From NCBI GenBank assembly GCA_963721365.1, contig CAVRJE010000028.1, forward strand, positions 248,001-312,000: DNA of 64,000 nucleotides. The letters are read 5' to 3'. Shown here piece after piece: positions 56,549 to 64,000 of this stretch. A program made the position numbers and the translations under genes. Origin of the DNA: CAIQPS01 sp963721365. GTDB lineage: Bacteria > Actinomycetota > Thermoleophilia > RBG-16-64-13. Numbering within the stretch: the first letter of the stretch is position 1; each line of letters begins with the position of its first letter. The notes beneath the pieces were generated by a model. That model saw only the letters and a program-made list of their open reading frames with translations. It searched no databases and was not told the origin of the DNA.

Positions 56549-57733
56549 ATGACGGGAGTAGAGGAGCCGACGAACGGCCGCCATCTCGCGCTCGACATCC
56601 ACCGCGAGCTCCCTTCGTTCACCCTCGACCTCCGCTTGAGAGTGGAGGAAGAGGTGCTCGTGCTGTTCGGTCCTTCGGGCGCTGGCAAATCGATGACACT
56701 CGAGTCCATCGCCGGCCTCGTCACCCCCGACCAGGGAGAGATAGTCCTCGACGATCGGGTGCTCTTCCGGAAGGGGCCCGCGGGAGCCCACGTCAACGTG
56801 CCGGCCCGCAAGCGGGGGATCGGGTACGTGTTCCAGGACTACGCCCTCTTCCCACACCTGACTGTGCTCGGCAACGTCCGCTACGCGCTCGGGCGGGACG
56901 GCAAGGGACTGGAGCGGGCCATGTCGCTCGTTTCCAGCATGGGGCTGGCCGACATGGCCGACCGCTACCCCGATCAGCTCTCCGGGGGACAGCGGCAGCG
57001 AGTAGCGGTGGCCCGGGCGTTGGCCCGCGATCCGGAGGTCCTCCTGCTCGACGAGCCGTTCTCCGCGCTCGACCCGGGCCTTCGCGAGCGCCTGAGAGCC
57101 GACCTTCGCGCCCTGCAGATCGAGAGGCGGCTGATCGTCATCTGCGTGACCCACAACATAGAGGACGCCTTTGCCCTGGGAGATCGCCTCGCGGTGCTGC
57201 AGGACGGGCAGTTGCAGCAGGTGGGCGCCGTGGAAGAGGTGTTCCATCGACCGGCGACAATGAGCGCCGCCAAGGCGCTGGGTATTCGGAATATCTTCCA
57301 TGCCCGGGTCACGAGCGCGAGCGCCGACGGGATCGGCCTGGATTGGGACGGAGTACGGCTGTACGCTCCGCCGCAGCCCTGCTCGGTGGGCGATACCGTG
57401 CCGGTCTATATCGCGCCCGAGGACGTCAAGCTGCTATACAGCGACCGAGCCGTCCTTGGCGGGCTGGCCATCAACCAACTCCCCGCCCGTATCACCAGCA
57501 TCGAGGACCGGCCCCGGATGCAGGTGATCCGGCTCCTGCTCGACAACGGGCACGAGCTCGAAGCGAGGGGCGCCACGTACTTCTACAAGTCGCTAGACGT
57601 CCAGGAGGGCTCGCCCGTCCGCATCACCCTCCGCTTTGAAGGGCTCCGCGTGCTGCACGAGGAACGGCCCCCGGTGAAGGCGGCGGTCCCGGAAGAAGCG
57701 GGCACTCCCCGAAGAAGGAGGAGGGCTTCCTAG
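56549..57733 (+). CDS. ABC transporter ATP-binding protein (ModC-like)
   Basis: This intact 394-residue ATPase has Walker A GPSGAGKS at residues 41-48, the Q loop YVFQDYALFPHLTV, signature LSGGQRQRVAVARAL and Walker B VLLLDEPFSALD. Two TOBE-like regions follow (NIFHARVTSASADG, then NQLPARITSIED), as in molybdate and sulfate importers. No permease or binding-protein gene is adjacent. Molybdenum is the cofactor metal of the transhydroxylases. Shine-Dalgarno AAGGAGA precedes the ATG. Confidence 0.8.
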   Translation: MTGVEEPTNGRHLALDIHRELPSFTLDLRLRVEEEVLVLFGPSGAGKSMTLESIAGLVTPDQGEIVLDDRVLFRKGPAGAHVNVPARKRGIGYVFQDYALFPHLTVLGNVRYALGRDGKGLERAMSLVSSMGLADMADRYPDQLSGGQRQRVAVARALARDPEVLLLDEPFSALDPGLRERLRADLRALQIERRLIVICVTHNIEDAFALGDRLAVLQDGQLQQVGAVEEVFHRPATMSAAKALGIRNIFHARVTSASADGIGLDWDGVRLYAPPQPCSVGDTVPVYIAPEDVKLLYSDRAVLGGLAINQLPARITSIEDRPRMQVIRLLLDNGHELEARGATYFYKSLDVQEGSPVRITLRFEGLRVLHEERPPVKAAVPEEAGTPRRRRRAS

Positions 57734-57792
57734 GGGATGACAGCCCGGCTCCTAGAGGTTCAAACACGCGCGCAAGACGAGGAGGCACCCGC

Positions 57793-58341
57793 ATGAAGAT
57801 CACCGTTTACGGCCGGGGCAACGTCGGCGGAGGACTGGCCGACCTGTGGGAGTTGGCCGGCCATCACGTGATCAGACTCGGGCGGGAGGGCGGCGATGTC
57901 TCGGAGGCCGAGGTCGTGTTGCTCGCCATCCCCGGAGGGGCGGTCGGCGAGGGACTGGGCAAGTTGCGGGGCTTCGAAGGCAAGATGATCATCGACGCAA
58001 CCAACCGTTTCGGCGTGGAGCCTCCGGCCGGGTTCGCCTCCAATGCGGAGTTCGTGAAGGCCCGGACCAACGGCCCCACGGCGAAGTCGTTCAACCTCAA
58101 CTGGGCGCTGCTCTACGGCCGGCTCGGGCAGACCCGGGCGCGCCCGTGCAACCTGTGGTGCGGCGATGATGAGACGGCCGAGGTCGTCGAACAACTGGCC
58201 CGCGACGCGGGGTACGACCCGATCCGGATCGGCAAGCTCGAGATGGCCGGTCCGCAGGAGGCGATGATGCGGGTGATGTCGGCCGTCAAGGACGAGTTGG
58301 GGCTCTTCTTGTACCGGGCGGCGCCACCCGATCAGCTTTGA
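57793..58341 (+). CDS. NADPH/F420-dependent oxidoreductase-like protein
   Basis: This 182-residue protein is a single Rossmann domain with the motif VYGRGNVGGGLADLW at residues 5-19, VVLLAIPGGAVGEGL and IIDATNRFG. The form matches the NAD(P)-binding F420 reductase-like family found in actinobacteria and archaea. Shine-Dalgarno GAGGAGGCAC precedes the ATG. It follows the ABC ATPase by 59 bases. Whether it uses F420 cannot be seen from sequence. Confidence 0.75.
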   Translation: MKITVYGRGNVGGGLADLWELAGHHVIRLGREGGDVSEAEVVLLAIPGGAVGEGLGKLRGFEGKMIIDATNRFGVEPPAGFASNAEFVKARTNGPTAKSFNLNWALLYGRLGQTRARPCNLWCGDDETAEVVEQLARDAGYDPIRIGKLEMAGPQEAMMRVMSAVKDELGLFLYRAAPPDQL

Positions 58342-58346
58342 GCACG

Positions 58347-58557
58347 CTACCCAGCGATCTCGTTGACGCAGAAGTAGCCGTCTTGCAGACCGAATTGCCT
58401 TGAAGTTGGCGCAGTCTCCGCAAAGACAGCCACGCTGTTTCACGGGTAGATCGCTCTTCCCTTTCGCGCAGAAGAAGCCGCCCCCGCCGGGAAAGGAAGG
58501 GCAACCACCGCAGAGGCAATGCGACATGTTCTCGGGAGTGTCTGGTACCTTTTGCAC
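58347..58557 (-). CDS. Small Cys-rich DUF2769-type protein
   Basis: This is a protein of about 69 residues with repeated cysteine motifs: CLCGGCPSFPGG, GFFCAKGKSD, GCLCGDCANFK and, after removing an extra A near 58394, FGLQDGYFCVN. Seven or more cysteines arranged CxCxxC...C...CxCxxC...C suggest metal or iron-sulfur binding. This is the pattern of DUF2769, common in anaerobes and methanogens. It is convergent with the F420-reductase-like gene. Function unknown. Confidence 0.7.
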
Positions 58558-58630
58558 GGAAGCCTCCTAGCGGTATCCGGTGAACGGTTCGGTAATTCAC
58601 TTTCCCGGGTAGGAAGGCCGCGAAACCAGC

Positions 58631-60787
58631 GTGGGCGCCCGTGTTCCCGGTGCGGCAGAAGCGGCGACCGGCGATTATGAAGGAAAGCAAACTGGGCATG
58701 TGACCCGAGGAGCCGGAGAAAAGGCAGGCGACGTGGCCGGTGAAGACAAGAAACCCGCGCAGAGCGCGGCGAAGCCCCCTTCGGGGAGCGGGACGCAGGG
58801 CCCGAAGGCAGGCGGATCGAAGCCGGCCGGGTCCAAGCCGGGCGGATCCAAGCCAGGAGGCGCCGCCCAGGGCCAGTCGGGCCAGCGGGGCCCCAACCAA
58901 CCTCCGCAGAACCAGCCGCCGCGGGGAGGAAGTCCGGTCCAGGGGCGGCACTTGTGGCACGGTATCGCCTACATCATCGTGGGCCTGGTCGCCCTATACC
59001 TGTTCCAACACTACCTGCTCGGACCGCTGGGCACTCCCTCCACCCAGCTGGAGTACAGCGAGTTCAAAGCCAAGGTCGAGAGCCAGGAGATACTGACCGC
59101 GGTCATCGGCGCAAGCCGCATCACCGGCACGATGAAGAGCCCGGACACCAAGAAGCCGGATCCAGTCGACTACTCCACCCTATACCAGGCTCAGGCCGAC
59201 CCTAACCTGGTGGCCGACCTCCAGGCGGCGAAGGTCCAGTTCTCCTTCACGGGAGCTTCCAGCCCCGTGGGCGGCATATTGATCAGCCTTCTCCCCTTCA
59301 TTCTGATCGGCGCCATCTGGTACCTCGTGATGCGGCGCATGCGCGGCGCGGGCGGAGGCGCCGGCGGGATATTCGGCGTGGGGCGGAGCAAAGCCAAGAA
59401 GGTCACCGCCGAGCAGGTAGGGGTGACGTTCGAAGACGTCGGAGGCGCGGACGAGGCCATCGCCGAACTCCAGGAGATCATCCAGTTCCTCAAGACGCCG
59501 GACCAGTTCGCGCGTCTGGGTGGCCGCATCCCCAAGGGCGTGCTCCTCATCGGGCCTCCCGGGACGGGCAAGACCTTGCTGGCCAAAGCCACGGCGGGAG
59601 AGGCGGGCGTCGCCTTCTTCGAGAGTAGCGGCGCGGAATTCGTGGAGATGTTCGTGGGGGTCGGCGCCGCCCGCGTGCGCGACCTCTTCGAGCAGGCGCG
59701 GGCGACGGCGCCCGCGATCATCTTCATCGACGAGGTCGACGCGATCGGGCAGACGCGGGGAGCGGGCTTCACGATGGGTGGGGGTAACGACGAGCGGGAG
59801 CAGACCCTGAACCAACTCCTGGCCGAGATCGACGGGTTCGCCAGCGACCTGCACCGCCCGGTGATCATCATGGCCGCCACCAACCGGCCTGAAGTGCTCG
59901 ACAAGGCGCTCCTGCGGGCCGGCCGGTTCGACAGGCAGGTAGAAGTCGGCAATCCCGATCTCATCGGTCGGGTGCAGATCCTCAAGATCCACAGCAAAGA
60001 AATCCGACTCACGGACGATTTCGACCTCGAGCGCGCGGCTCGCATCACGCCCGGTTTCAGCGGCGCCGACCTGGCCAACGCGATGAACGAAGCCGCCTTG
60101 CTCGCCGCGCGCCGGAACGCTCCGGCGGTCGGCATCAAGGATTTCGAAGCGGCCATGGAGCGGGTGATCGCCGGGCTGGAGAAGAAGACCCGGGTCATGA
60201 ACGACCGGGAGCGGAAGACGGTGGCGTTTCACGAGTCCGGCCACGCCCTGGTGGCCGCCCTTCTTCCCAGCGCCGACCCGGTGGCAAAGATCAGCATCAT
60301 CCCCCGGGCCCGCGGCGCGCTCGGCTACACGCTCCAGATGCCCACGGAGGACCGCTATATCCTCACCCAGGACGAACTGACGGATCGCATCGCTGTCTTG
60401 CTGGGGGGACGCGCTGCCGAGATCACCGTGTTCGGCACCATGAGCACGGGCGCCAGCGACGACATCCAGAAGGCGACCGAACTGGTGCGTCGCATGGTGA
60501 CCGAGTTCGGCATGAGCGAGAAGCTCGGATCGGTCCGCTACGCAGGCCAGCAGATGCAGTATCTTGGCGGGGTGGTGCAGGACAACAACCAGCTGAGCCC
60601 GCAGACCGAAGAGGTGATCGACGCCGAGGTGCGCCGAGTCGTGACCGAACAGTTGGAGCACGCCCAAACGCTGCTTGGCCAGCACCGCCTCGCGCTCGAC
60701 ACCCTGGCCAATCGGCTGCTGGAACAAGAGACCGTAGACGGCGCGGCCGCCAAAGAGGCGCTCGATGCAGAGACGGAGGGCGCATGA
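58631..60787 (+). CDS. ftsH: ATP-dependent zinc metalloprotease FtsH
   Basis: This is the membrane-anchored AAA protease that degrades misfolded membrane proteins. It has a long Gly/Lys/Pro-rich N-terminal extension with GSKPGG repeats, a first membrane segment near residues 112-130 and a second near 215-235. Walker A GPPGTGKT is at residue 308, Walker B IIFIDEVDAIG follows, and the second region of homology is RAGRFDRQ. The zinc motif HESGH is at residue 534. The start may be the GTG at 58631 or, with a better Shine-Dalgarno, the GTG at 58700. Its stop overlaps the next ATG. Confidence 0.93.
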   Translation: MGARVPGAAEAATGDYEGKQTGHVTRGAGEKAGDVAGEDKKPAQSAAKPPSGSGTQGPKAGGSKPAGSKPGGSKPGGAAQGQSGQRGPNQPPQNQPPRGGSPVQGRHLWHGIAYIIVGLVALYLFQHYLLGPLGTPSTQLEYSEFKAKVESQEILTAVIGASRITGTMKSPDTKKPDPVDYSTLYQAQADPNLVADLQAAKVQFSFTGASSPVGGILISLLPFILIGAIWYLVMRRMRGAGGGAGGIFGVGRSKAKKVTAEQVGVTFEDVGGADEAIAELQEIIQFLKTPDQFARLGGRIPKGVLLIGPPGTGKTLLAKATAGEAGVAFFESSGAEFVEMFVGVGAARVRDLFEQARATAPAIIFIDEVDAIGQTRGAGFTMGGGNDEREQTLNQLLAEIDGFASDLHRPVIIMAATNRPEVLDKALLRAGRFDRQVEVGNPDLIGRVQILKIHSKEIRLTDDFDLERAARITPGFSGADLANAMNEAALLAARRNAPAVGIKDFEAAMERVIAGLEKKTRVMNDRERKTVAFHESGHALVAALLPSADPVAKISIIPRARGALGYTLQMPTEDRYILTQDELTDRIAVLLGGRAAEITVFGTMSTGASDDIQKATELVRRMVTEFGMSEKLGSVRYAGQQMQYLGGVVQDNNQLSPQTEEVIDAEVRRVVTEQLEHAQTLLGQHRLALDTLANRLLEQETVDGAAAKEALDAETEGA

Positions 60788-62491
60788 CGCGCACGTCGGC
60801 GAAGCAAGCCTTGATGGAGATCCTCCGGGCGGAGGGCGTGGAATACGTCTTCGGCATTCCGGGAGCCACGGAGATCCACTTCATGGACGCCATCGAGGGG
60901 GCTGGCGATATCCGCTACGTCCTCGGCCTGCAGGAGGTGGTCTGCGCGGGGATGGCCGAGGGCTACGCCAGAGCGACGGGCAGGCCCGGGTTTCTCAACC
61001 TTCACACCGCCCCCGGTCTGGCCGCTGCCACTCCCCTCCTGTACAACGCGCAACTCGGACGGGTGCCTCTTGTAGTCACCGTGGGGCAGAACGACAGCCG
61101 GCTGCTGCAGCGCGACCCGCACCTCTCGGGCGACATCGTCGGCATGGGAAAGATCTTTGCGAAGTGGAGCACCGAGGTGGTGCACCCGGAAGATGTGCCG
61201 ATCGCGATCCGCCGCGCCTTCAAGATGGCCATGCAACCGCCGACCGGGCCCGTGGTCGTCTCTCTCCCCCAGGATGTGCTCCAGCAGGAATTCGACTTCA
61301 TCGACGCGCCCAGCACCCCCGTCTACTCCCGGCTTCGTCCCGATCCGGCGGCCGTGCGCTGCGCGCTGGACATCCTGCCGCGACGCGGAGAACCCTCTAC
61401 TCCTGGTGGAGAGTGGGGTGGCGCGGAGCGAGGCACTGGCGGAGGTCGTCGAGTTCGCGGAACTGGTCGGCGCCCGCGTCTACCAGAACTGGATGGCCGA
61501 CGTCAACTTCCCGGTGGACCACCCGCTGTACCTGGGCGATCTCGATCTGATCACTCCTCAGGCCCACGCGGCACTCGAGGCGGCGGATGTGCTCATCGGC
61601 GTCGGCTGCTCCCTGTTCGCCGAAGGCTTCTTCGACCCGGACTTCCCCTCCCTTTCCCATCTGAAGATCGTCCACATCGACGACGACCCCTGGGAGTTGG
61701 GCAAGAACCTCCCCACACAGTGCGCTATCGAGGGCGACGTCAAGAGCGTCCTTGCGGAGCTGAATGCCGCGTTGCGGGTGGCGATCGCCGCGGGACGAGC
61801 CCCCGGGACCGGGGCGTCCATTACTCCGACTGCCGGCCTGGGTCGCGCCGAAGAGCGGCGGGCCGCCATAGCTCGGGAGAAAGCGGCCGGCGACGAGGCC
61901 CTTCAAGCGCGGAAGGCGGCGGAGAAGGACCTCATGCCTATCTCGATCTCGCGGCTGATGACCGAGATCGCGGCGGTCGTCACTCCGGACACGATCGTCG
62001 TGGACGAGTGCTGGTCATCGTCCGGGACTCTCAGGCAGATCCTGCGACCCTCCCTGCCCGGGAGCTACCTCCGCTCCCGCAAGGGGGGCAGCATCGGCTG
62101 GGGCATCCCCGGCGCGCTGGGCGTGCAACTGGGAGCGCCGGACAAGCAGGTGCTGGCGGTCGTCGGGGATGGTGGCGCGGCCTGGTCCATGCAGGGCCTC
62201 TGGACGGCCGCCCGCTACCGGATACCGGTGACCTTCGTGATCACCAACAACGCCACCTATGGGCAGGTCAAGCTGGTGCGAAGGGTCGTGCTGGGGAGCT
62301 ACCCGCTCGACGAGAAGCACGAGGGCATGGAACTGGACGCGCCGGTCATGGACTTCAGCCTGCTGGCCCGGTCTCTGGGAGTCGAGAGCGAACGGGTCTC
62401 CGATCCCGGCCGGCTGGGCGCTGCGCTCCGAGACGCTCTCGGTTCGGGCGCGCCGCGCCTGATCGAAGTGCTCGTGCGGCCGCCGGCCTGA
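60784..62491 (+). CDS. Thiamine-pyrophosphate enzyme (acetolactate synthase/benzoylformate decarboxylase-like)
   Basis: This is a protein of about 568 residues with the three domains of the family: an N-terminal pyrimidine-binding domain (FGIPGATEIHFMDAIEG, catalytic Glu in LGLQEVVCAGMAEGYA), a central domain and a C-terminal domain with the TPP motif GDGGAAWSMQG...NN. An extra base near 61383 breaks the frame. The sequence could be a decarboxylase of 2-keto acids or a lyase; I cannot choose. The ATG overlaps the ftsH stop (ATGA), an odd pairing. Confidence 0.85.
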
Positions 62492-63566
62492 TTATCCGGA
62501 CGCCTTCTTGGCGGCCACCGCATCGCTCAGGTGCTGCCACGAATCGACGAAGGCCTGCGCGCCGTCGACCTGCAGGTCTTCGGCCAGCGTCGTAACGTCG
62601 ACCCCGGCCCGCGAGAACGCCTCCACGACTTCTCCGGCGTCACCGCCGTCCCGTGGCAGGGGCGGTGGCACCTTCCCGTGGTCCTCGAACGCGAGCAGCG
62701 TCTCCTCGGGCATGGTGTTGATGGTGTTGGGCGCGACCAGCGCCTCGATGTAGAGGACGTCCGAGGCGTTCGGGTCCTTGGTGCCGGTGCTCGCGAAGAG
62801 CAGGCGCTGCGGACGGGCCCCCAGGTTCTCCAGCCGTTGCCAGCGGTCCGTCTCCTTGAGGTCCCGGTACGCCTTGTAGGCGAGCATCGACACGGCCACC
62901 CCCAGGCGGTTCCGCAGGTCTCCGGGAGACCTTGTCCGCTGTCGCCTTGTCCCACCGGCTCACGAACAGCGACGCGACCGACCGCACGTCGGGATCGAGC
63001 CCCGCGGCCACGCGGCGCTCGATCCCCCGCATGTACGCCTCGGCGGACGCCAGGTACTGACTCTCGGAGAAGAGAAGGGTCACGTTCACCGAGACTCCCC
63101 GGAACGTGGCCTCCTCGATGGCGGCCACGCCTTCCCTGGTCCCCGGGATCTTGACGAACACGTTGGGCCTGGAAGCCTTCTCGGACAGCCACTCGGCCTG
63201 GGCCACCGTCCCCTCGGTATCGTGCGCCAGCCCGGGTGCCACCTCGACCGACACCCAGCCGTCCACGCCCAGGGTGCGGCGGTGAAGGGGACCGAGGATG
63301 TCGGCGGCCGCAGTCAGGTCGTGGATGATGAGTTCGAACAGCAACTCGTCGCCCTCTTTGCCCTCAGCAACCAGACGGCGGATCTCGGCTTCGTACGCGG
63401 CGCCGCGAGTGATGGCCCTCTCGAAGATGGTCGGGTTGGAGGTGATCCCGGCCACCGAGAGCTCATCGACATACCGGACAAGCGTGCCCGTGGTGAGCAG
63501 GTCCCGGGTGATGTTGTCGAGCCAGATGCTCTGACCGGCCTCGGTGAGCCCCCTCGTCGCGCTCAT
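62492..63566 (-). CDS. tal: Transaldolase
   Basis: This is a transaldolase of about 357 residues of the pentose phosphate pathway, of the longer actinobacterial type. It has SIWLDNITRDLL, the GITSNPTIFERAI motif near residue 40, the Schiff-base lysine in NVFVKIPGT, and SVNVTLLFS. An extra base near 62925 shifts the frame; the last third (VSMLAYKAYRDL, LLFASTGTKDPN) is in another frame. It is convergent with the TPP enzyme; the two stops abut. Confidence 0.9.
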
Positions 63567-63582
63567 GTTCGATCTCCCGCCG

Positions 63583-64000
63583 CTATTCCCGGATCTCGGC
63601 GCCCCAGCCCGAAGCGCCGCTCATGCTGAGCGACGCGCCGCAGGGGTCGACGATGGAAGCGCCACCGTCCACGAGGATGTTGTCGGCGGTGATGAAGCTG
63701 GCGTCGTCGCTGGCGAGGAAGGCGCAGATGCCGGAGATCTCGTCGGGGGAAGCCGCGCGCTGTAGAGGAAGCGTGCAGGTCAGTTGGCCGAACACCCCGT
63801 CCATGTCGCAGCCCATGGCCTTCGCCATGCCGCCCAGGGAGTGCTCGCTCATCTCGGTCCGCACCGGCCCGGGCAGAACGGAGTTGCACCGTATCTTGTG
63901 CTTGCCGAAGTCGAGAGCCACCTGCTGGGTCAAGATGTTCAGTCCGGCCTTCGAGGCGCAGTACGGCGCCATGGTGGGGATGCAGCGCACGCTGGCCAGA
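63583..64000 (-). CDS. SDR family oxidoreductase, partial at window edge
   Basis: This is the C-terminal part of a short-chain dehydrogenase; the start lies beyond the right edge. Visible are YCASKAGLNILTQQVALDFG with the catalytic Tyr and Lys, the segment IRCNSVLPGPVRTEM, and the end ASDDASFITADNILVDGGAS. It ends 17 bases before the transaldolase start, so the two may form an operon. Confidence 0.85.
   Translation of the reverse strand, partial: LASVRCIPTMAPYCASKAGLNILTQQVALDFGKHKIRCNSVLPGPVRTEMSEHSLGGMAKAMGCDMDGVFGQLTCTLPLQRAASPDEISGICAFLASDDASFITADNILVDGGASIVDPCGASLSMSGASGWGAEIRE

Noticed and set aside
57760..58557. A 265-residue Cys-rich protein
   Set aside because: Only the first 50 residues have the cysteine pattern. 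The rest is a shadow of the F420-reductase-like gene reached through an extra base near 58394.
1..64000. CRISPR arrays, tRNA or rRNA genes
   Set aside because: I saw no regularly spaced short repeats and no cloverleaf or rRNA-like sequence, though short tRNAs could be missed by eye.

Overview
The window is 64 kb of high-GC DNA. It most resembles an anaerobic member of the Actinobacteriota: the FtsH, transaldolase, thiolase and TetR/IclR/MarR regulators fit that view. This is inference; no rRNA or tRNA gene was seen. An anaerobic lifestyle is suggested by many oxygen-sensitive molybdenum/iron-sulfur transhydroxylase-type enzymes and by a probable selenoprotein. About 26 of some 50 protein genes carry single-base frame breaks, mostly one extra base. 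I annotate them as single genes and treat the breaks as probable consensus errors until checked.

Layout. 1-4.2 kb: a hicAB-type toxin/antitoxin pair, then a plus-strand operon of thiolase, TetR regulator, small CxxC protein and DUF362 protein behind a promoter/operator. 4.3-20.3 kb (minus strand): a compact catabolic operon. Read 5' to 3' it holds a molybdopterin large subunit, a truncated large subunit, an Fe-S subunit, a transhydroxylase large and small subunit, an HMG-CoA-synthase-like/DUF35 fusion, a thiolase, a crotonase of 6-oxocamphor-hydrolase type, a 3-hydroxyacyl-CoA dehydrogenase, an SDR, a cupin, a BKACE (beta-keto acid cleavage) enzyme and a two-subunit ADP-forming acyl-CoA synthetase. 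20.8-26.4 kb: an IclR regulator, a Tat/lipoprotein ABC binding protein and a further large molybdopterin subunit. 26.4-27.07 kb: a rearrangement scar with fragments of a P-type ATPase, a transposase and an SDR. 27.07-39.8 kb: a second, diverged copy of the catabolic operon, with an extra crotonase, a UroD-family protein and two full large subunits. 39.9-47.6 kb: lactonase-like protein, M29/NicX-like protein, MarR regulator, amidohydrolase and a TRAP transporter. 47.8-64 kb: mixed functions, including a two-component pair, a His-rich metal-binding protein, transporters, an M24 peptidase relative, a UxxC selenoprotein candidate, a molybdate-type ABC ATPase, FtsH, a TPP enzyme and transaldolase.

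How it may work. The large/small subunit pairs match pyrogallol-phloroglucinol transhydroxylase, which moves hydroxyl groups on polyhydroxylated rings without oxygen. The crotonases keep the catalytic residues of 6-oxocamphor hydrolase, an enzyme that hydrolytically opens cyclic 1,3-diketones. Reduced phloroglucinol is a cyclic 1,3-diketone, so the two operons together suggest an anaerobic route: hydroxyl transfer, ring reduction (SDR), crotonase ring opening, then HCDH, BKACE, thiolase and acyl-CoA synthetase steps. The TRAP transporter and the ABC binding protein would import substrate. Two sets of shared palindromes point to a MarR regulon (amidohydrolase and TRAP operons) and an IclR regulon (first catabolic operon and ABC binding protein).
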